The notes beneath the pieces are model-generated. The model was not told the origin of the DNA. It ran no database searches and was given only the letters and a program-made list of their open reading frames with translations. DNA of 11,431 nt from CAHJWO01 sp964245885 (lineage in GTDB: Bacteria; Verrucomicrobiota; Verrucomicrobiia; Chthoniobacterales; SZAS-18): the NCBI GenBank assembly GCA_964245885.1, contig CAXTOX010000131.1, positions 1-11,431 of the forward strand. Reading direction: 5' to 3'. Shown piece after piece: positions 6,605-11,431 of this stretch. Position numbers and translations under genes: made by a program. Numbering within the stretch: position 1 is the stretch's first letter; each line of letters starts with the position of its first letter.

Positions 6605-7741
6605 ATGAAGGAACCACAAGGCTCTCGGAGGGAAACGACAGAGCGCGAGATTTTTGCCCGCTGCTGCGTGGTTCTCTGCCTTCTGACCTTTGCATCTTGT
6701 ATTTTGCCTTCTGCATTGTCCGCCGAGGTCTCCGGCCGCTACGTCATGGCCACGAGCGACACCAACCAGGAAGCCTACGGCGGCACGGTGAGCATTTCTG
6801 CCCGCAGGAACGCCTACGAGATGGACTGGCTGCTCTCCGGCGAGGGTCGTTCGTTGCACGGCCTGGGACTCCTCGAAGACCGGGAACTCCTCGGCGTGTC
6901 ACTTTCCACCGGCGGTGGTGCCTACGGCGTCGCCGTGTACCGTCACGCCAAGAATGATCCGCAGTGGAAAGGCCGCTGGGTCACGAGCATCGACGGTGCC
7001 GCCAACGTGGGTGACATCGCCTTCGACGCCGGCTCGACGCTCGTCGGCAGCCACGCGCTGACCTGCAAGCGCCCGGGGGTCGGCAGCTTCGTCGGCACCG
7101 TGGAAATCACGGCCAAGGGCAGCGACTACCTGCTGACGTTCCTGCTCGGCCACTCGGTGTTGTACAAAGGGCTGGGCACCCTGTCCGGCGACGGACGGCT
7201 GGTCGTGGGCTGGAGCTTCGGCAGTTCGCCGGCCCTGGCGGTTTATCATTACAACTCGGAGGGATCGCTCACCGGCCGGCGGCTGACGTTGCGCTCCAAC
7301 GGTCAGGTCACGAGCACGAACGAGCGGATGGCGCGCGAGGGCGAAGTGGCTGCGCGCCTGCTCCCGGTGGCCGCGCACGGCAACCTGGAGGAACAATTCG
7401 AGGTTGCCCCGCTGCCCGGGGCGTTCGGCACCTTGACCGATCCCGTGCTCGCCGTGCTCGAACCGAACCCGCCCCTGGTCAAACACATGACCTACGAGCA
7501 ACTCGAAAAGGCGGGTCCTGACGGTTGGGCGGATCGCTGGCTCGCCGGGCAGCTCAACCCCGACGAACGTGCCGACCTCGCCAGCGCGCGGCAACGCATG
7601 GCCGATGCCCGCCGCGGTAAGAAGAAGGGAGCCTCCGCTGCCGACTCGCAAAAGACCATCGGCGAGTTGATCGACGCGGAACATGCCCGGCGCACGGGGA
7701 AATCATCCGCCGACAAGCCCGACAAAAAAGCGAGGCGTTGA
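6605..7741 (+). CDS. exported protein of unknown function with duplicated beta-rich domain
   Basis: Not recognised as a named family. From the ATG at 6605 it has 378 residues: an n-region of about 20 residues, a hydrophobic core 21-39 and a likely cleavage after ALSA (40), so it is probably exported. Two tandem related units follow. Unit 1 (about 44-129) has SGRYVM, YGGTVSISARRNAYEMDW, GLGLLEDRELLGVS, YGVAVYR and GRWVTS. Unit 2 (about 149-232) has GSHAL, FVGTVEITAKGSDYLLTF, KGLGTLSGDGRLVVGWS, LAVYHY and GRRLTL. The shared pattern is GTV-x-I...Y...GLG-L...VG-S...AVY. A linker rich in Leu/Pro and a highly charged Arg/Lys-rich C-terminus (from about 315) complete it. An in-frame ATG at 6593 is an alternative start. 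AGAAGG lies only 1 nt before the 6605 ATG, too close to be a normal ribosome site. The hydrophobic core is encoded by a 7-nt repeat track. Confidence 0.8.
   Translation: MKEPQGSRRETTEREIFARCCVVLCLLTFASCILPSALSAEVSGRYVMATSDTNQEAYGGTVSISARRNAYEMDWLLSGEGRSLHGLGLLEDRELLGVSLSTGGGAYGVAVYRHAKNDPQWKGRWVTSIDGAANVGDIAFDAGSTLVGSHALTCKRPGVGSFVGTVEITAKGSDYLLTFLLGHSVLYKGLGTLSGDGRLVVGWSFGSSPALAVYHYNSEGSLTGRRLTLRSNGQVTSTNERMAREGEVAARLLPVAAHGNLEEQFEVAPLPGAFGTLTDPVLAVLEPNPPLVKHMTYEQLEKAGPDGWADRWLAGQLNPDERADLASARQRMADARRGKKKGASAADSQKTIGELIDAEHARRTGKSSADKPDKKARR
6675..6716. repeat. six degenerate tandem heptamers inside a signal-peptide coding region
   Basis: Reading from 6675, the units are TCTGCCT, TCTGACC, TTTGCAT, CTTGTAT, TTTGCCT and TCTGCAT, a 7-bp period with consensus near TYTGCMT. 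The track encodes residues 24-37 (LCLLTFASCILPSA) of the protein starting at 6605, which is its hydrophobic signal-peptide core. Confidence 0.65.
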
Positions 7742-7752
7742 GCGCCGAGATG

Positions 7753-7772
7753 AAAAACCGCGACGGCTTTTT
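7753..7772 (+). terminator. candidate intrinsic terminator after the exported unknown protein
   Basis: AAAAACCG (7753-7760) can pair with CGGCTTTTT (7764-7772), with one bulged C and a 3-nt loop. It ends in a run of five T. It lies 12 bp after the stop at 7741 and 39 bp before the DUF4404 gene. Confidence 0.5.
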
Positions 7773-7810
7773 CGGTCGCATCCGGTGCTTCCGGCCGTAG
7801 AATGGTTCCC

Positions 7811-8128
7811 ATGACGGACAACGAAACCCCTCGCCTGCGCGTGTTGCTGGAAGAACTCCACGGCGAACTCTCCCGCCTTTCTTCGACCGGCGTGGACGAT
7901 GCGCGCCGCGCTCAGTTGCTCGACCTGCAAGCGGACATCGAACGTCTGCTCGCCCGCCACGGGACGGACACCGGCTCCGCGGGAACGGATGCCACCGTGC
8001 CGCCTGAGGAACGCCAGCACTTGCAGGGACGTTTGCAGACGCTCGCGGCGGATTTCGAGGTCGCGCATCCGCAGATTGCATCCGCTTTGGAACAGACGAT
8101 GAATGTCCTGAGCAACATGGGGCTGTGA
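7811..8128 (+). CDS. DUF4404 family protein
   Basis: A small acidic protein of 105 residues from the ATG at 7811 (108 if the ATG at 7802 is used; the MTDNETPRL start looks more natural). It matches DUF4404: an N-terminal helix LRVLLEELHGELSR, a second helix ARRAQLLDLQADIERLLARH, a Gly/Thr-rich linker, a third helix LQGRLQTLAADFEVAHPQIA and the ending LEQTMNVLSNMGL. The F-E-V-x-H-P segment and the terminal LSNMG are family hallmarks. It is predicted mostly helical with coiled-coil potential and no signal peptide or membrane segment. The function is unknown. It is flanked by candidate terminators on both sides, so it may be its own transcription unit. Confidence 0.85.
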   Translation: MTDNETPRLRVLLEELHGELSRLSSTGVDDARRAQLLDLQADIERLLARHGTDTGSAGTDATVPPEERQHLQGRLQTLAADFEVAHPQIASALEQTMNVLSNMGL

Positions 8129-8151
8129 CCTGCGCGGGCATGGCGCGAACC

Positions 8152-8179
8152 ACCGGGACAAAGATTCCGCCGGTTTTTT
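8152..8179 (+). terminator. candidate intrinsic terminator after DUF4404 gene
   Basis: ACCGG (8152-8156) pairs with CCGGT (8170-8174) and is followed directly by a T-run (8174-8179). The stem is short (5 bp) and the loop is 13 nt, so this is only a candidate. It lies between the DUF4404 stop and the transglycosylase start. Confidence 0.4.
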
Positions 8180-8229
8180 GCGAGGGCGCTTCCCCCCTGC
8201 GGCGAACATGGTAAGTTCCCATTCAACCC

Positions 8230-8862
8230 ATGTTCCGAGCCATCCGGCGGATTTTTCTCCTGTCGCTGATCGTCCTGCTGCCCGCCGCGGCGGTCGGCTG
8301 GTGGTGGCTGCAAAACGCGGACCCGATGTACACGGCGTACGAAACTGTTTTCCGCGAACGCTTTCACCGCTACGACGGCATCATTGAGGAAACGGCCCGG
8401 CAGCATGGGGTCGATCCCATGATCATCAAAGCGGTGGTCTGGCGCGAGAGTCGTTTTCGGCCCGACAAGGTCGGCGGCGAAGGCGAACGCGGCCTCATGC
8501 AGATCACCGAGGCCGCCGCGCGCGAATGGACCAAGGGCGAGAAAGTCGCGGACTTCGCACCCAAAGACCTCTTTGACCCCACGACCAACATCAAAGCCGG
8601 CACCTGGCTGCTCGCGCGCGCCCTGCGCCGGTACGTGGGCAAGGATGATCCCCTGCCCTTCGCGCTGGCGGAGTACAACGCGGGCCGCAGCCGCGTGGTC
8701 CGGTGGACCGGCGAGCGCGGCGACGGGCACGAATCCACCCAGCCGACCCCGGGCGTCACCAGCCAGGAGCTGGAAGCAAAAATCGACATCGCCGACACCC
8801 GCGCTTACATCCGGACGGTGCAAAACCGCGTTCAGTTCTACCACCAGCGGGGCCGGCTCTGA
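8230..8862 (+). CDS. membrane-anchored lytic transglycosylase (SLT domain)
   Basis: A 210-residue peptidoglycan lytic transglycosylase of family 1 (Slt/MltE-like). It cleaves the MurNAc-GlcNAc bond non-hydrolytically to give 1,6-anhydro ends. One N-terminal hydrophobic segment (about 8-27, followed by WWWLQ) would anchor it in the inner membrane with the catalytic domain in the periplasm. Domain motifs in order: HGVDPMIIKAVVWRESRF with catalytic E73 followed by S74; ERGLMQITE (86-94); the LFDPTTNIKAGTWLL segment; and ALAEYNAGRSRV (145-156). The C-terminal QELEAKIDIADTRAYIRTV and FYH fit the end of an SLT domain. The length is minimal for a family that often carries extra modules. No Shine-Dalgarno is seen before the ATG at 8230. 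The neighbours give no specific partner, so a general role in wall remodelling is the safest reading. Confidence 0.93.
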   Translation: MFRAIRRIFLLSLIVLLPAAAVGWWWLQNADPMYTAYETVFRERFHRYDGIIEETARQHGVDPMIIKAVVWRESRFRPDKVGGEGERGLMQITEAAAREWTKGEKVADFAPKDLFDPTTNIKAGTWLLARALRRYVGKDDPLPFALAEYNAGRSRVVRWTGERGDGHESTQPTPGVTSQELEAKIDIADTRAYIRTVQNRVQFYHQRGRL

Positions 8863-8893
8863 AAAAGCGGGTGAGAAACAAGCCCGCCGCAGG

Positions 8894-9023
8894 CGGTCGT
8901 CCAAGGTCCTGTTGCCTCTCCGAGGCAATCCTATTTTTCTGAGGCGGGAATGCTGGACTGCGGGCACGGTTCTCCAAGCCAAATTAGGATTGCCTCAGAG
9001 AGGCAACCCTACTTGGACGACCG
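8894..9023. repeat. composite 130-bp inverted repeat with hairpin-forming arms
   Basis: The outer arms CGGTCGTCCAAG (8894-8905) and its exact complement (9012-9023) flank inner arms 8911-8933 and 8985-9007, which match at 22 of 23 positions. Each inner arm is itself a hairpin: TTGCCTC, a 3-nt loop, then GAGGCAA, followed by TCCTA. The 51-bp centre (8934-8984) has no gene. The element fills most of the 347-bp space between the transglycosylase stop (8862) and the protease start (9210). The rest of that space shows no recognisable promoter or gene. It resembles a dispersed extragenic palindromic repeat pair, mobilised or expanded as a unit. Confidence 0.75.
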
Positions 9024-9209
9024 GTCGCAACGGCCTGCTCGGACACTTCACATGTGCCTCCTAACGTTTGCAGGCACTCGGGGAAGCGGGTATCTTCCAC
9101 CGCCATAGTTCTGCGGCGCGGCCAGCGTGTTTATCCTCCGAAAATCTTCGCTGGCTCCTTGGCCCTCAAGCTGCTTGAGCCAGTCCGTCCGGTGAAGACT
9201 TCATTTGTC

Positions 9210-10553
9210 ATGCCGTCGCGGTTGCGCGGTTTCTTCCTCGCGGTTGCGGCCCTGTGCCTCGGGACCGGGACGAGTTCCGGGATCGTCCACCTCGACACCG
9301 GCGATCCCACCCTTTACGCGTCCACCCCGGGCGACAACAGCGGATGGCAATACGAGGGGCTTTTCAGCGCCTACCTGGGCACGCCGATCGCGCCGTACTA
9401 CTTTGTGACCGCCAAGCACATCGGTGGGTCCGTCGGGATGACCTTCACCTTCCATGGAGAAGTATTCACGACCACGGAAGTTAACCCAGACCCGTACACC
9501 GACCTGCAAATTTGGAAGGTCGATCATCCCTTCGCCACGTACGCGCCGGTCTACCAACCCGGCAACACGGCGAACCCGGAGACCGGCCAGGAACTGCACG
9601 TCTTCGGCCGGGGAACCCAGCGAGGCGCGGAAATTGACTTCGACGGCACTGCCCGTGGCTGGGCCTGGGGTGGCAGCGACTACGTGGAACGCTGGGGGCG
9701 CAACGTCGTCGCCTCCGTCCTCCCCAACGGCAGCCCGTCCTGGAACCTCCTGCAAGTGGCCTTCCACTCACCCGGCCTGACCGGCGAGGCGCACCTGTCG
9801 GTCGGGGATTCGGGCGGCGGGCTTTTCATCCTCCAGAACGGTCTCTGGCGGCTGGCCGGGATCAACTACGCCGTGGACGATCTCTTCACCGCGCCGGACC
9901 CGGGCACGGGCTTCGCCGCCGACCTCTTCGACGCCCGCGGGTATTACAGCGAGAACGACGACCAATCCTTCACGTTGATCACCGGCGACGCCAACGCGCC
10001 GACCTCCTTTTACTGCACGCAACTTTCCTCGCGCCTAGCATGGATCGAGAGCGTGGTCGGCAACATCGACGCCTTGCCCACGGAGGACTTCGCCGCGTGG
10101 CAGCGAGCCTACTTCACGCCGGACCAGATCGCCGACGACACGGTCGGCGGACCGAACGCCGACCCGGACGGCGACGGCGTTTCCAACCTGCTGGAACTTG
10201 CCTTCAACCTTGACCCGACCTTTTCGGAACCCGCCGTGATGACCGCCGGCACGGGGCTGCGCGGCCTGCCCCTGATCCGGCTCGAACAGGTCAACGCCAC
10301 CGACCAGCGGCTGACGGTCGAATTTGTCCGCCGCACGGCCGGCAGCGGCGCGGGGCTGACGTATGCGACGCAGTTCACCCCCGACCTGCGCGGCGGGTGG
10401 CAGGCGGGAGGCACGGAGAGCACGACCCCGATCAACGCACGCTGGGAGCGGGTGAAGGTGACCGATGCGGTCGCCGTCGGCGGGACGGTGCCGGCGCGGT
10501 TCGCGCGCGTGCTGGTCAGCCAGGAGGCCGCGAACGCTCCGGCCGCAAAGTAA
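9210..10553 (+). CDS. secreted trypsin-like serine protease with Asp/Gly-rich linker and C-terminal beta domain
   Basis: 447 residues from the ATG at 9210, chosen because it opens a clean signal peptide (MPSRLRGFFLAVAALCLGTG then TSSG). The frame is open back to a GTG at 9054, but that extension is not signal-like. The protease domain (about 25-255) shows a chymotrypsin-type triad: H70 in VTAKHIGG, D98 in PYTDLQIWKVD, and S201 in LSVGDSGGGLF. A W-rich block near 150-163 (RGWAWGGSDYVERWG) is unusual. After it, FAAWQRAYFTPDQIAD (294-309) leads into ADPDGDGVSNLLELAFNLDP (317-336), a calcium-binding/type-3-thrombospondin-like motif very common at the C-termini of verrucomicrobial secreted proteins. 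A beta-strand-rich C-terminal domain (about 350-437) ends ARFARVLVS. It likely acts outside the cell or at its surface. The substrate is unknown, and the tail may be for folding or retention. Confidence 0.9.
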   Translation: MPSRLRGFFLAVAALCLGTGTSSGIVHLDTGDPTLYASTPGDNSGWQYEGLFSAYLGTPIAPYYFVTAKHIGGSVGMTFTFHGEVFTTTEVNPDPYTDLQIWKVDHPFATYAPVYQPGNTANPETGQELHVFGRGTQRGAEIDFDGTARGWAWGGSDYVERWGRNVVASVLPNGSPSWNLLQVAFHSPGLTGEAHLSVGDSGGGLFILQNGLWRLAGINYAVDDLFTAPDPGTGFAADLFDARGYYSENDDQSFTLITGDANAPTSFYCTQLSSRLAWIESVVGNIDALPTEDFAAWQRAYFTPDQIADDTVGGPNADPDGDGVSNLLELAFNLDPTFSEPAVMTAGTGLRGLPLIRLEQVNATDQRLTVEFVRRTAGSGAGLTYATQFTPDLRGGWQAGGTESTTPINARWERVKVTDAVAVGGTVPARFARVLVSQEAANAPAAK

Positions 10554-10569
10554 CGCCGCCAGCGCGGCG
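10554..10569. terminator. GC-rich hairpin between convergent genes
   Basis: CGCCGC (10554-10559), a CAGC loop, and GCGGCG (10564-10569) start immediately after the protease stop and lie 5 bp from the stop of the minus-strand lipoprotein gene. The position suits a bidirectional terminator, but no T-run follows on either strand, so function is uncertain. Confidence 0.35.
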
Positions 10570-10574
10570 GTTCC

Positions 10575-10943
10575 TCAGCCCGCCGGCGTGGAGGAGATCA
10601 TCTTCGGAGTCGAGAACCCTTTCTCCGTCGAGTAGGTCAGCGACGCCACGGACCGGGTGGACGGCTGGCGCGGCCAGCCTTGGCGGATGGACTGCGCGAC
10701 GTAGCCGTCGATGCCTTCCTTGCCGCTGCTGCGCTGGAAGCGGATGTCGGCGACGTTGCCCTCCGCGTCGGTCGTGACCTCCACGATCATTTCGCGCACG
10801 CGGGTAGGGTCGGTGTCGTGGGGATGATCCCGTGGCTTATCCAGATGCTCGCCGGTGCCGTAGTTGTTGATCAGCCGGCAGCCCGACCCTGTCAGGAGCA
10901 AGGTGCCACACAGCAGGCCGAGGAGGAAGGACGCGCGGTTCAT
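10575..10943 (-). CDS. small lipoprotein with TonB C-terminal-like domain
   Basis: A 122-residue protein. The N-terminus MNRASFLLGLLCGTLLLTGS then GC22 is a lipoprotein-type signal. C22 is the probable lipidated cysteine, although the residues just before it (GSG) are not a textbook lipobox. After a polar His/Asp-rich linker (24-47), residues about 49-90 read VREMIVEVTTDAEGNVADI, the RFQRSSGKEGID segment and GYVAQSIRQGWP. This is the strand-'D-x-x-G-x-V'-strand-...-'D-x-x-x-x-x-x-I/A-x-x-x-W' pattern of TonB/TolA C-terminal-like domains. The protein has no TonB transmembrane/proline-rich region, so it is not an energy transducer of the standard type. It starts 47 bp after cysE on the same strand and may be co-transcribed. 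The function is unknown. Confidence 0.75.
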   Translation of the reverse strand: MNRASFLLGLLCGTLLLTGSGCRLINNYGTGEHLDKPRDHPHDTDPTRVREMIVEVTTDAEGNVADIRFQRSSGKEGIDGYVAQSIRQGWPRQPSTRSVASLTYSTEKGFSTPKMISSTPAG

Positions 10944-10990
10944 GGGATGCAGGCAGATGTAAAATCGACCGGCTGCAAAAGTCCAGACAT

Positions 10991-11431
10991 TCAGATGTCG
11001 TAGGACAAAGTCTCGCCGCCGGACGCATCGGCGGCGGACGGTCTGGCGTTCTTCGAGATGATCCTGAGCTGCGTTTCCTCGTAGATGACCAGCGAATCGC
11101 GCGGCACGCTGTGGGTGAGGAACACGTTGCCGCCCACCGTGGTGCCGCTGCCGACGTGCGTGTCCGCGCCGAGGATGGTGGTGTTCGCGTAGATCGTGAC
11201 GTGGTCGCCGAGGTCGGGGTGCCGTTTGCCGCCTTTAACCAGACGGCCTTGGGCGTCTTTCTGGAAGGAACGCGCCCCCAGCGACACGCCCTGGTAGAGC
11301 TTGACCCACGCGCCGATCACGCTCGTCTCCCCGATGACGACGCCCGTGCCGTGGTCGATGAAAAAGCGTTCGCCGATCTGCGCGCCGGGATGGATGTCGA
11401 TGCCGGTGCGGGAGTGCGCCCACTCGGTCAT
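10991..11431 (-). CDS. cysE: serine O-acetyltransferase, 5' end beyond window
   Basis: The C-terminal 146 residues of serine acetyltransferase, which makes O-acetylserine from serine and acetyl-CoA for cysteine synthesis. The left-handed beta-helix (hexapeptide repeat) domain is complete: TGIDIHPGAQIGERFFIDHG with Asp12 and His27 as visible catalytic-type residues (numbering from the window edge), TGVVIGETSVIG, VKLYQGVSLGA, then an insertion RSFQKDAQGRLVKGGKRHP containing His71, and the helix end YANTTILGADTHVGSGTTVG. The insertion and the MTEWAHS lead-in are typical of the longer, roughly 300-residue bacterial SATs (EpsC-like) rather than short E. coli-like CysE. For this reason the methionine at the window edge is judged internal and the N-terminal helical domain is taken to lie outside. 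The C-terminal tail after about residue 120 is variable. No plant-type or fused domain is seen. Confidence 0.93.
   Translation of the reverse strand: MTEWAHSRTGIDIHPGAQIGERFFIDHGTGVVIGETSVIGAWVKLYQGVSLGARSFQKDAQGRLVKGGKRHPDLGDHVTIYANTTILGADTHVGSGTTVGGNVFLTHSVPRDSLVIYEETQLRIISKNARPSAADASGGETLSYDI

Noticed and set aside
8867..8887. GCGGG/CCCGC hairpin after the transglycosylase stop as a terminator
   Set aside because: Only a 5-bp stem, no T-run on the + strand; the T-run exists only on the minus strand, where no gene would need it.
9054..9209. Upstream GTG start for the protease
   Set aside because: The added residues do not look like a leader; the ATG at 9210 opens directly onto a signal peptide.

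Overview
The window is a GC-rich, gene-dense chromosomal segment with compact core-metabolism and envelope genes and several short non-coding repeat islands. No phage, plasmid, CRISPR, tRNA or rRNA gene is visible. The best guess for the source is a member of the Verrucomicrobiota, possibly Opitutales-like. The guess rests on the exported protease tail with a DPDGDGVSNLLE motif, the heptameric (TTTTGCN-like) and TTGCCTC/GAGGCAA-type repeats, the hairpin-type intergenic repeats, and the near absence of Shine-Dalgarno sequences. No rRNA or marker phylogeny is available here, so this is an inference.

Left part (1-3511, all + strand): the 3' two thirds of ilvB (acetolactate synthase large subunit), then a Uma2-family PD-(D/E)XK-type protein 37 bp downstream, in the place where ilvN often lies. 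These are followed by an exported nucleotide pyrophosphatase/alkaline-phosphatase-superfamily enzyme with a complete set of metal ligands.

Repeat island (3512-4091): between the convergent phosphatase and ion-channel genes lie two unusual non-coding structures. The first is a 154-bp MITE-like element with 22-bp near-perfect terminal inverted repeats and internal hairpins (3517-3670). Fourteen bases further on is a 379-bp structure (3685-4063) in which at least five inverted-repeat pairs are nested in exact mirror order.

Middle part (4092-8862): a minus-strand ion-channel protein with a TLGLGD filter is divergent from a plus-strand series: an exported DUF4174 protein, pdxH (PNP/PMP oxidase) only 5 bp behind it, an exported protein of unknown function with a duplicated beta-rich domain whose signal-peptide core is encoded by 7-nt repeats, a DUF4404 protein and a membrane-anchored lytic transglycosylase. 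Hairpins or terminator-like structures separate several of these.

Right part (8863-11431): another composite inverted repeat (8894-9023), then an exported trypsin-like serine protease with an Asp/Gly-rich calcium-binding-type linker and a C-terminal beta domain. It is convergent with a minus-strand pair: a small lipoprotein with a TonB-C-like domain, and cysE (serine acetyltransferase), which runs off the right edge.

The genes do not form one pathway. They are housekeeping biosynthesis (branched-chain amino acids, PLP, cysteine) mixed with envelope and secreted proteins. The most unusual content is the repeat architecture rather than a new multi-gene system.
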